In this document: positions 55,030-64,000 of the stretch, piece by piece
Layout: each line of letters begins with the position of its first letter
Position numbering within the stretch: the stretch's first letter is position 1
Notes under the pieces: model-generated
What the model was told of the DNA's origin: nothing
The model's input: only the letters and a program-made list of their open reading frames with translations
The model's database searches: none
Translations under genes and position numbers: made by a program
Origin: Salipiger bermudensis
GTDB lineage: Bacteria; Pseudomonadota; Alphaproteobacteria; Rhodobacterales; Rhodobacteraceae
Assembly (NCBI RefSeq): GCF_020171625.1
Contig: NZ_JAIUZY010000001.1
Coordinates: 62,001-126,000, forward strand
DNA: 64,000 nt
Reading direction: 5' to 3'

Positions 55030-56130
55030 GTGAAGGACAAGTTGAAGACAGCGCCGGTCTGGGCGCTTGGGGCGATGTCGGGCACATCGCTTGACGGGGT
55101 CGACGCGGCGCTGGTGCAGACGGACGGGCGGCAAATCCTGTCCTTCGGAGAGAGCGGGTACCGGGCCTATACCGGCGCCGAGCGGGCGGCCTTGCGCGCG
55201 GCGCTGGGGCGCTGGCCGGGCGACGATCTCGAGGCCGCGAACGACGTGGTGCAGCGCGCCCATGCAGAGCTTCTGGCGGAGTTCCCGCAGGCCGAGCTGG
55301 TGGGGTTCCACGGCCAGACGCTGGCGCACGAGCCGCGCGGGCGGGGCACGCACCAGCTTGGCGATGGTGCCGCGCTGGCTGTTGCCCTCGAGCGCGACGT
55401 GGTGTGGGATTTCCGCTCCGCGGATGTGGCGCTGGGGGGCGAGGGCGCGCCGTTGGCGCCGTTCTTCCATTTCGCCTGCGCGCAGTGGGCCCAAGCGACC
55501 GCGCCGGTGGCCTTCCTGAACCTCGGCGGGGTCGGGAACCTGACCTGGGTCGACCCGTCACGCGCCGGGCCCGAGGCGCCGGGGGCGCTTCTGGCCTTCG
55601 ACACCGGGCCGGCCAATGCGCCCCTGAACGATCTGGTGGCGGAACGGCGCGGCTGGGATTGCGACCGCGACGGCGCTCTGGCGGCGCAGGGCAATGTCGT
55701 GGACGGCGCGCTCGAGCTGTTCCTCGACGAGGCCTATTTCCGCAAGATGCCGCCCAAATCGCTGGACCGGGACGATTTCTCGCTGATGCTCGATCTCGTG
55801 CGCGAGCTGGACGACGCCGATGCCGCGGCCACGATGACGGCGATGGCGGCGACCGCGGTGATGCTCGGACTCGAGCACTGCCCCGCGCCGCCGGAGCGGG
55901 TGCTGGTGACGGGCGGCGGGCGCCACAATCCGGTGATGATGGCGATGTTGGCCGCCGGGATCGACTGCCCGGTGGAGCCGGTCGAGGCGGTGGGTCTCGA
56001 CGGCGACATGCTCGAGGCGCAGGCCTTCGCCTATCTCGCGGTGCGGGTGGCGCGCGGCCTGCCCACATCCGCGCCCGGCACGACAGGCGTCGCGGCGCCG
56101 GTGAGCGGCGGACGCATCAGCCGGGTGTGA
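55030..56130 (+). CDS. anmK: Anhydro-N-acetylmuramic acid kinase
   Basis: This 366-residue sugar kinase recycles anhydro-MurNAc released from peptidoglycan. It shows [86 protein letters not shown], and [14 protein letters not shown]. The start is uncertain: I use GTG 55030, because the region from 54976 overlaps the tyrS start and contains TATAGT promoter-like sequence. Confidence 0.94.
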   Translation: MKDKLKTAPVWALGAMSGTSLDGVDAALVQTDGRQILSFGESGYRAYTGAERAALRAALGRWPGDDLEAANDVVQRAHAELLAEFPQAELVGFHGQTLAHEPRGRGTHQLGDGAALAVALERDVVWDFRSADVALGGEGAPLAPFFHFACAQWAQATAPVAFLNLGGVGNLTWVDPSRAGPEAPGALLAFDTGPANAPLNDLVAERRGWDCDRDGALAAQGNVVDGALELFLDEAYFRKMPPKSLDRDDFSLMLDLVRELDDADAAATMTAMAATAVMLGLEHCPAPPERVLVTGGGRHNPVMMAMLAAGIDCPVEPVEAVGLDGDMLEAQAFAYLAVRVARGLPTSAPGTTGVAAPVSGGRISRV

Positions 56131-56175
56131 CCGGCGGGGCGGACCTCGGGGCGCGGACTTGGCGTCACCGTCCTG

Positions 56176-56298
56176 CCTGCCTCCGGCGGGAGTATTTTTG
56201 ACGAAGAGAAGCAAGGGGCGCGGCGCTCCTGGCTTCTTTGGTTCAAAAATACCTCGGGGATGAATTGGCGCATAGCGCCAAGAGGGGGCAGAGCCCCT
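56176..56298. repeat. Two dispersed elements arranged tail to tail (copies 3 and 4)
   Basis: Copy 3 (+, 56176-56211) has one hairpin CCTGCC-TCC-GGCGGG, then the tail AGTATTTTTGACG with AAGAGAAG. Copy 4 (-, 56298-56233) has hairpins GGGGC-TCT-GCCCC and TTGGCGC-TAT-GCGCCAA, then CCCCGAGGTATTTTTG with AACCAAAGAAG. The 56131-56470 gap has no gene apart from these. Confidence 0.72.
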
Positions 56299-56470
56299 TG
56301 TTTCTCTTTTATCGGCGCGCCTTCGGTGCGACAGGCAGCAGAGCTCCCTCCTTTTCCTTCTCGTTGGCGCACCCGCGGTGCGATAGCAGGCAGTGCCACG
56401 CGCCTCGAACACGCCGAGGGCAAGCGCGTGACCCCTTGACGCGGCACGCGGCGCCACATAGCGCGGGGCC

Positions 56471-58297
<1,827 letters not shown>

Positions 58298-58319
58298 GCG
58301 GCGCGGCCTCGCAGCGGGC

Positions 58320-59399
58320 TCAGTCCCGGCTCAGGTCGAGGCGGCGCTCGGCGAGGCCCATGAAGAGCACGGTGAACAGGATGCGCACCACGTGGTGCAG
58401 GCTGACCATCGCCGGATTGGCGGCAAGGCTCAGCGCGATCACCGACATCTCGGTCACGCCGCCCGGCGAGTAGGAGATCATCAGCTGCAGGAAGGGCAGG
58501 CCGGTTGCGAGGCTCAGCCCGGCGGCAAAGCCCGCGCCGAGGATCAGCATCCACAGCACCGACAGCACGCTCAGCCCGGCACAGCGCCGCAGCATGGCGC
58601 CGGTCATGCCGGAAAAGCGCAAGCCCAGCGAGCAGCCCACCACCACCTGCGCCACCGCGATCAGCCAGAACGGCAGGTGCAGGTCGACGGCGCCGGTCAG
58701 CGTGACCGCGCCGGCTAGCAGCAGCGGCCCGGTGATCTGGCCCGCGGGCAGGTGGATCAGCTTCGCGAGGCCGAGCCCCGCGGCGGCGGCCAGCGCGATC
58801 AGCAGCAGCGCCAGCGGCGTCACCGGTTCGGTCGCGCTTGGCGTCAGGCCGGCGGCGCTGCCCACCGGGTGGCCGAGCCAGACCGACAGCGCCAGTGGCA
58901 CGAAGGTGATGACGATGATGATGCGCAGGAATTGCTGAGCGGTGAGCACCGGCAGCTCGGCGCCTGAGCGTTCGCCCATCACGAGGCTTTCCATCAGCCC
59001 GCCCGGCATCCCGGCGAAATAGGCGGTGGCCCTCGTGTAGCCGCCAAGCCGGCGGAAGATCAGGTAATTGCCGTAATGCGCGAGGACCACGAAAACCGCG
59101 AGCGCCGAGAGCGTGACGATCAGGTCGCCGGCCTCGCGCAGGAGATCGGGCTGGACCTGCGTGCCGATCATCACGCCGATCAGCCCGATGAAGCCGGTTC
59201 GGAAGCGCATCGGGAAGCGGTAGTCGCGCATCAGCCCGTCCTGGAACAGGGCCACCGCGAGCGCGCCACTGGCAAGACTGCCAAGCATGAACGGCATCGG
59301 CAGGCCGACGGCCTGCGCGAGAACCCCGCCAAGACCGCCAAGCGCCAGCAGCGCTGCCGTCAGGGCGATCATGCGGAGGGTGAGGGTGGTGCCGAGCAT
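58320..59399 (-). CDS. AbrB family membrane protein (PF05145 type)
   Basis: This 359-residue inner-membrane protein has about ten helices and an internal duplication: VLAQAVGLPMPFMLGSLASG resembles LAKLIHLPAGQITGPLLLAG, a signature of this family. The motifs AYFAGMPGGLMESLVM and MISYSPGGVTEMSVIALSL also match one another. The proteins are sometimes mislabelled ammonia monooxygenase; transport is likelier. Substrate unknown. Confidence 0.87.
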   Translation of the reverse strand: MLGTTLTLRMIALTAALLALGGLGGVLAQAVGLPMPFMLGSLASGALAVALFQDGLMRDYRFPMRFRTGFIGLIGVMIGTQVQPDLLREAGDLIVTLSALAVFVVLAHYGNYLIFRRLGGYTRATAYFAGMPGGLMESLVMGERSGAELPVLTAQQFLRIIIVITFVPLALSVWLGHPVGSAAGLTPSATEPVTPLALLLIALAAAAGLGLAKLIHLPAGQITGPLLLAGAVTLTGAVDLHLPFWLIAVAQVVVGCSLGLRFSGMTGAMLRRCAGLSVLSVLWMLILGAGFAAGLSLATGLPFLQLMISYSPGGVTEMSVIALSLAANPAMVSLHHVVRILFTVLFMGLAERRLDLSRD

Positions 59400-59489
59400 G
59401 GCGCGACCTAACCCCAGCGGCGAGGAAAGTGCAACGCTGAGCGCGACTTGCGCTTTCCGCAGAGGTGCCGCTGCCCTAGATCACCGGCC

Positions 59490-60596
59490 ATGCAGCGCGC
59501 ACTCTTCATCGGCTCCGAGATCTATCGCGGATCGAAATACGGCACCCGGCATCCGCTCTCGATCGAACGGGTGCCCGCCGCGACCGACCTTGCCGCGGCG
59601 CTGGGGCTTCTGCCGCGGAGCCTCTACCGCACCAGCCCGCGCGCCAAGCCCGAGGCGCTGGCGGCGTTCCACACCCCCGATTACATCGCCGCCCTGCAGG
59701 CCGCCGAGGCCGAGGGCGCGGTCAGCGACGAGACCCGGGCGCGCTATGGCCTCGGCACGCTGTCCAACCCGGTCTTTCCCGAGATGTACCGCCGCCCGGC
59801 GACGGCGGTTGGCGGCGGTCTTCTGGCGGCCGAGATGGTGATGTCGGGCGCGGTGCGGGCGGTGCACAATGCCGGCGGCGGCACCCATCACGCGCTGGCC
59901 GGGCAGGCGGCGGGGTTCTGCTTTCTCAACGAGCCGGTGCTGACCATCCTGCACCTGCGGCGGCTGGGGGCGCGGCGGGTGGTCTATGTCGATATCGACG
60001 CCCATCACGGCGACGGGGTGGAGCTCGCCTTTCACGGCTCCGAGGACGTCCGGGTGATCTCGGTGCACGAGGACCGGCGCTGGCCCTTCACCGGCGCTCT
60101 GGAGGATGAGGGCGGTGGTGCGGCGTTCAACCTGCCGGTGCCGCGGGGATTCAACGATAGCGAGTTCGCCTATGTGCTCAACGAGATGATCCTGCCCGCC
60201 GTCGCGGCGTTCCGGCCCGATGCGGTGTTCCTGCAATGTGGCGCGGATGCGCTCACTGAGGATCCGCTGTCGCGGCTCGAGCTGTCGAACAACAGCCATT
60301 TCCGTGCCGCCCGGGCGCTCTTCGATCTGGCACCGAGGCTCGTGACCTCGGGCGGCGGCGGCTACAACCCGTGGAGCGTGGCGCGCTGCTGGGCCGGGGT
60401 CTGGGCGATGCTTTCGGGGCAGGAGCTGCCCGACGAGTTGACACCCGAGGCGCGGGCCGTGCTGGCGGGGCTCACATGGTCGCGCAAGGGACGGCCCGGT
60501 CCTGTGCTGCTCAGCACGCTGCGAGACGCGCCGCGCGAGGGGCCGATCCGCGCCGAGATCCGCGCCGGCGTGGCCCGTCTGCGCGCGCGTCTCTGA
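59490..60596 (+). CDS. Histone deacetylase-like amidohydrolase (AcuC type)
   Basis: This 368-residue zinc enzyme belongs to the class I arginase/deacetylase fold. It has HNAGGGTHHALAGQAAGFCF (the His-His charge relay), YVDIDAHHGDGVELAFHGSE (zinc Asp and His), DAVFLQCGADALTEDPL (zinc Asp), and the late LVTSGGGGYNPWSVARCWAG. It probably deacetylates a small molecule or a protein lysine. The ATG at 59490 lies 90 bp from the divergent AbrB gene start. Confidence 0.9.
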   Translation: MQRALFIGSEIYRGSKYGTRHPLSIERVPAATDLAAALGLLPRSLYRTSPRAKPEALAAFHTPDYIAALQAAEAEGAVSDETRARYGLGTLSNPVFPEMYRRPATAVGGGLLAAEMVMSGAVRAVHNAGGGTHHALAGQAAGFCFLNEPVLTILHLRRLGARRVVYVDIDAHHGDGVELAFHGSEDVRVISVHEDRRWPFTGALEDEGGGAAFNLPVPRGFNDSEFAYVLNEMILPAVAAFRPDAVFLQCGADALTEDPLSRLELSNNSHFRAARALFDLAPRLVTSGGGGYNPWSVARCWAGVWAMLSGQELPDELTPEARAVLAGLTWSRKGRPGPVLLSTLRDAPREGPIRAEIRAGVARLRARL

Positions 60597-60599
60597 GGC

Positions 60600-61274
60600 T
60601 CAGAGGTGCGTCGCGGCCTCGCGCCGGGCAAACGGCTTGAGCCGCGCGCCATGGGCGTCGAGAAACCCCTCGGCGCGGGCGCGGTCATGTTTCGACAGAT
60701 CGCGGATCCACCAGCCGATCGCCTTCTGCAGGAACCAGTCACGATCCTCGGTAAAGTGTGCGGCCCAGCCAAGCACCCGGTCGCGGATCGCCAGATCCTG
60801 TTCGGAGGGAAAGTTCATCTTGGCCCATGGCAGGGTGATGACCAGCGCCGCGCGGCGGGTCCACATATGCGGGCTCTCGGTCCAGTGCGCGACGGTCTCG
60901 AGGCGCGAGGGATCGGAGGTCAGGCGGCGCTGCCCGGCCATGCAGGCGTGATCGGCGATGGCCCAGCTGTCGAACTGGGGCACCCAGTCGCAGATCAGCC
61001 GCCAGACCGCGTCATCGGGACGGATACGCGCCTGAGTCAGCAGCTTGGCAGCTGCCAGCCGCGCCTCGAACACATCCGTCAGCCACAGATCGCGCGCCAG
61101 CGCGACGCGCTCGTCCAGCGGCAGGGTCTGCCGCCAGTTCCGCGTGAGCTCGTTGAGGGCCGGGTTCGGCACGCCAAGATAGGGGCGGTCGATCTTGTGA
61201 TAGGCGCGCATCCCCTCGGCGCGGCCGGGCTCGGCGTGGCGTTCGATCTCGGCAAGGGCCTCGTCGGCGGTCAT
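60600..61274 (-). CDS. DNA alkylation repair protein (AlkD-like HEAT-repeat)
   Basis: This 224-residue protein has the AlkD-type pattern: MRAYHKIDRPYLGVPNPALN, LWLTDVFEARLAAAKLLTQA, then VPQFDSWAIADHACM, WTRRAALVITLPWAKM, and FLQKAIGWWIRDLSKHD. HEAT-like repeats grip DNA and expose alkylated bases. AAAGGA precedes the ATG. It converges with the deacetylase gene, with only 3 nt between the stops, so the transcripts may overlap. Confidence 0.88.
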   Translation of the reverse strand: MTADEALAEIERHAEPGRAEGMRAYHKIDRPYLGVPNPALNELTRNWRQTLPLDERVALARDLWLTDVFEARLAAAKLLTQARIRPDDAVWRLICDWVPQFDSWAIADHACMAGQRRLTSDPSRLETVAHWTESPHMWTRRAALVITLPWAKMNFPSEQDLAIRDRVLGWAAHFTEDRDWFLQKAIGWWIRDLSKHDRARAEGFLDAHGARLKPFARREAATHL

Positions 61275-61438
61275 CTGTCGTGGTCCTTTGGGCCGTTGGG
61301 GCGGCGGTCGCGTGTCGCCGGGCGGAGGCCGGCGCCAGGGGCGTCGAATCGGTGTGGCATGGCAAAGCCCTCCGGGGTGCCGGGGCGCAGGGTACGCCAC
61401 CGGCGGCACGGGGCCAGCAAAACCGGCGAGGGTGGCGC

Positions 61439-63256
61439 TTATTCCACCGTCACCGATTTCGCGAGGTTGCGCGGCTGGTCCACGTCGGTGCCCTTGGCGA
61501 CCGCCGCGTGATAGGCCAGAAGCTGCGCCGGCAGGGCGTAGAGCAGCGGCGCGAGGCGGTCGTCGACCTCCGGCAGGGTGATGACCTGCCAGACGCCTTC
61601 GCCGGCCTCGGCGGCGCCGCGCGCATCGGTCACGAGGCAGATCTTGCCGCCGCGCGCCATGACCTCCTGCATGTTCGACACGGTCTTGTCGAAGAGCCCG
61701 TCATGCGGTGCCATGACGATCACCGGAACGGACTTGTCGATCAGCGCGATGGGACCGTGCTTGAGTTCGCCCGACGCATAAGCTTCGGCGTGAATGTAGC
61801 TGATTTCCTTCAGTTTAAGCGCGCCTTCGTAGGCGATCGGATACATCAGGCCACGCCCCAGGAAGAGCACGTCGCGAGCCTCGGCGATCTTCTGCGCCGC
61901 GGCCTCCATGGTGTCGTCACGGTCGAGCGTGGCGTTGAACAGCCCCGGCAGCGCGCGCAGCTGTGCCAGCAGCGCCGCCTTGTCCTCAGGGGGCATGTGG
62001 CCCCGCTCGCAGGCCGCCTTGACGGCCAGAAGCAGCAGCACGTTGAGCTGGCAGGTGAACGCCTTGGTCGAGGCGACGCCGATCTCGACGCCGGCATGGA
62101 TCGGCAGCGCGAGGTCGCTCTCGCGGGCGATCGAGCTGGTCTCGACATTGACCACCGAGACGATGCTGTCGGCCTTGTCGCGGCAGTAGCGCAGCGCGGC
62201 GAGGGTGTCGGCGGTCTCGCCGGACTGGCTGACGAACAGCGCCACGGTGCCCGGCAGAACCGGCGGCTCGCGGTAGCGGAACTCCGAGGCCACATCGACC
62301 TCGACAGGCAGGCGCGCGAGCTTTTCGAACCAGTATTTCGCCGTCAGGCAGGCGTAGTAGGCGGTGCCGCAGGCCACCAGCACCAGCCGCTCGACCTTGG
62401 AGAAATCCAGCGCCGCCTCGGGGATATCGATGCGGTCGCCGTCGAGATAGGCGCCCAGAGCGTCGGCCAGCACGGTGGGCTGCTCGGCGATCTCCTTGGC
62501 CATGAAGTGCTTGTAGCCGGCCTTGTCGACGCGCGCGGCATCCATGCGGATCTTGCGCGCCTCGCGGGTCACGCGGCGGTTTTCCATGTCGAAGATCTCG
62601 GCGCCCTTGCGGGTGATCACCGCCCAGTCGCCTTCCTCGAGATAGGTCAGCGTGTCGGTCATCGGGGCCAGCGCGATGGCGTCGGAGCCGATGAACATCT
62701 CGTTGTCGCCGTAGCCGATGGCCAGCGGCGAGCCCTTGCGGGCGGCGATCATCAGGTCTTCTTCGCCGTCGAACAGGAAGGCCAGCGCAAAGGCCCCCTC
62801 GAGCTGCGCGATGGTCGCCTGCGCCGCCTCGACCGGGCGGCTGCCGGCATCGAGATACATCTGCGTCAGCATCGCCACGGTTTCGGTGTCGGTGTCGGTT
62901 TCGGGCTGGTAGCCGGCCTTGGCGAGGATGGCGCGCAGCTCGCGGAAGTTCTCGATGATGCCGTTATGGACCACCGCCACCGGCCCCGCCTTGTGCGGGT
63001 GGGCGTTCTTCTCGGTCGGGCTGCCATGGGTGGCCCAGCGGGTGTGCCCGATGCCGGCCTTGCCGGGCAGCGGTTCGTGCACCAGCCGGTCGCTGAGATT
63101 GACCAGCTTGCCCACGGCGCGGCGACGGTCGAGCTTGCCCTCGTTGACCGTGGCGATGCCGGCGCTGTCATAGCCGCGGTATTCGAGCCGACGCAGCGCC
63201 TCGACGAGGATCGGCGAGGCCTCGTGACTGCCCAGCACTCCGACGATTCCACACAT
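61439..63256 (-). CDS. glmS: Glutamine--fructose-6-phosphate aminotransferase
   Basis: This 605-residue enzyme makes glucosamine-6-phosphate for peptidoglycan and LPS. It has the N-terminal glutaminase with Cys1 (MCGIVGVLGSHEASPILVEA), HTRWATHGSPTEKNAHPH, then two SIS domains with ACGTAYYACLTAKYWFEKLA, SQSGETADTLAALRY, and the C-terminal DQPRNLAKSVTVE. It follows glmU by 5 nt in one operon. Confidence 0.97.
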   Translation of the reverse strand: MCGIVGVLGSHEASPILVEALRRLEYRGYDSAGIATVNEGKLDRRRAVGKLVNLSDRLVHEPLPGKAGIGHTRWATHGSPTEKNAHPHKAGPVAVVHNGIIENFRELRAILAKAGYQPETDTDTETVAMLTQMYLDAGSRPVEAAQATIAQLEGAFALAFLFDGEEDLMIAARKGSPLAIGYGDNEMFIGSDAIALAPMTDTLTYLEEGDWAVITRKGAEIFDMENRRVTREARKIRMDAARVDKAGYKHFMAKEIAEQPTVLADALGAYLDGDRIDIPEAALDFSKVERLVLVACGTAYYACLTAKYWFEKLARLPVEVDVASEFRYREPPVLPGTVALFVSQSGETADTLAALRYCRDKADSIVSVVNVETSSIARESDLALPIHAGVEIGVASTKAFTCQLNVLLLLAVKAACERGHMPPEDKAALLAQLRALPGLFNATLDRDDTMEAAAQKIAEARDVLFLGRGLMYPIAYEGALKLKEISYIHAEAYASGELKHGPIALIDKSVPVIVMAPHDGLFDKTVSNMQEVMARGGKICLVTDARGAAEAGEGVWQVITLPEVDDRLAPLLYALPAQLLAYHAAVAKGTDVDQPRNLAKSVTVE

Positions 63257-63261
63257 GCCCG

Positions 63262-64000
63262 TTATCCCTTGTTCTGTTGGTTTTTCTTGGCCTTCAGCAT
63301 GTCGAAGAGCCGGGTTGCGAAGCCCGGCTTCTCGACCTGCTTGGCCCGCCCGAGCGCGAGTGCGCCCGGCGCCACGTCGTCGGTGATCACCGAGCCCGAC
63401 CCGGTCATCGCGCCGTCGCCGATGGTGACCGGGGCGACCAGCATGGTGTCGGAGCCGATGAAGGCGTTGCGCCCGATGGTGGTGCGGTGCTTGAACACGC
63501 CGTCATAGTTGCAGGTGATGGTCCCCGCGCCGATATTGCTGCCCTCGCCGATATCGGCATCGCCGAGATAGGTCAGGTGATTGGCCTTGGCGCCCTCGCC
63601 GAGATAGGCGTTCTTGATCTCGACGAAATTGCCCACATGGGTGTGCTCGGCCAGCTCTGCGCCGGGGCGCAGACGGGCGAAGGGGCCGACGACGGCGCCG
63701 CGGCTGACGTGGCAGCCCTCGAGATGGCTGAAGGCGCGGATGCGGGCGCCGCTCTCGATGGTGACGCCGGGGCCGAAGATCACGTTGGGCTCGATCTCGG
63801 CATCGCGGCCGATCACCGTGTCCCACGCGAACCAGCAAGTGTCGGGGGCCTGCAGGGTGACGCCGTCTTCCATCAGTCGGGCGCGGATCGCCTGCTGGAA
63901 CGACGCCTCTGCGCCGGCCAGCTCGGCGCGGGAGTTCACCCCCAGCGTCTCGGCCTCGGCGCAGTGCACAACGCCCGCCGAAAGCCCGCGGGCGCGGGCG
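63262..64000 (-). CDS. glmU: Bifunctional N-acetylglucosamine-1-phosphate uridylyltransferase/acetyltransferase, C-terminal part
   Basis: Only the 3' part of this gene lies in the window; the 5' end is beyond the right edge. The frame stays open to the last base. The visible protein starts in the linker with [20 protein letters not shown] and continues through the left-handed beta-helix acetyltransferase domain: [60 protein letters not shown], and [20 protein letters not shown]. An apparent GTG start at 63969 is internal, as GlmU is about 450 residues. It makes UDP-GlcNAc and is translated together with glmS. Confidence 0.95.
   Translation of the reverse strand, partial: ARARGLSAGVVHCAEAETLGVNSRAELAGAEASFQQAIRARLMEDGVTLQAPDTCWFAWDTVIGRDAEIEPNVIFGPGVTIESGARIRAFSHLEGCHVSRGAVVGPFARLRPGAELAEHTHVGNFVEIKNAYLGEGAKANHLTYLGDADIGEGSNIGAGTITCNYDGVFKHRTTIGRNAFIGSDTMLVAPVTIGDGAMTGSGSVITDDVAPGALALGRAKQVEKPGFATRLFDMLKAKKNQQNKG

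Noticed and set aside
63262-63969. Complete small acetyltransferase starting at the GTG at 63969
   Set aside because: The frame continues to the window edge with GlmU linker sequence; the gene is simply cut by the window.

Overview
The window looks like a chromosomal segment of a marine-type alphaproteobacterium of the order Rhodobacterales (Roseobacter-like family). Four signs point there: G+C is high nearly throughout (about two thirds by eye); the iscR/suf cluster holds a single-cysteine IscR with a TTAGAA-N3-TTCTAA 'Iron-Rhodo-box'; the genes bactofilin, M23 peptidase, DUF455, peroxiredoxin and AsmA-like sit side by side; and small GC hairpins with a GAGGTATTTTTG tail recur between genes. 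I cannot name the species. I see no rRNA, CRISPR array, prophage or insertion sequence.

Layout. 0.1-2.2 kb: leftward housekeeping genes (bpt, an RDD membrane protein, a DUF2852 protein). 2.2-4.2 kb: a gene-poor stretch carrying one lower-GC, orphan SelA-like PLP enzyme with its own operator-like promoter. 4.2-15.4 kb: a divergent Lrp/AsnC regulator and ten co-directional, mostly overlapping genes. They encode a class V aminotransferase/desulfurase-like enzyme, a His-tailed MFS exporter, an FAD monooxygenase-like protein, two CMD/AhpD-fold proteins, an octopine/nopaline-dehydrogenase-like protein and a complete polyamine-type ABC importer. This is the best candidate for an undescribed catabolic system, probably for an amine or opine-like compound.

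15.4-30.4 kb: a repeat-rich gap, a DEAD-box RNA helicase with a hairpin against its start codon, two tandem related glycosyltransferases, tgt, a PRC-barrel protein, an Old Yellow Enzyme, an unlisted 57-residue protein, lon followed by degenerate 71-bp repeats, then bactofilin/M23/DUF455/bcp. 30.4-39.2 kb: AsmA-like protein, queA, an MFS transporter, DUF924, lpdA and an HD-domain nucleotidase. 39.5-49.3 kb: alpha/beta hydrolase, iscR, an IscS-type desulfurase, a five-unit hairpin repeat array, sufB, three extra genes, sufC, sufD, two Yip1-like membrane proteins and sufS, forming the Fe-S cluster assembly operon.

49.6-64 kb: tRNA-Arg(CCG), pgk, two overlapping cyclophilins, a GNAT-like protein, tyrS, anmK, an Uup-like ABC-F ATPase, an AbrB-family membrane protein, a histone-deacetylase-like amidohydrolase, a DNA alkylation repair protein, glmS, and glmU running off the right edge.

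The most unusual non-coding structures are: the 26-bp mini-hairpin array between the desulfurase and sufB (constant stems, variable tetraloops); a matching iron-box palindrome inside the desulfurase gene; the 71-bp repeats after lon; and the dispersed two-hairpin-plus-tail element found four times. All statements come from reading the sequence; no database search was run.
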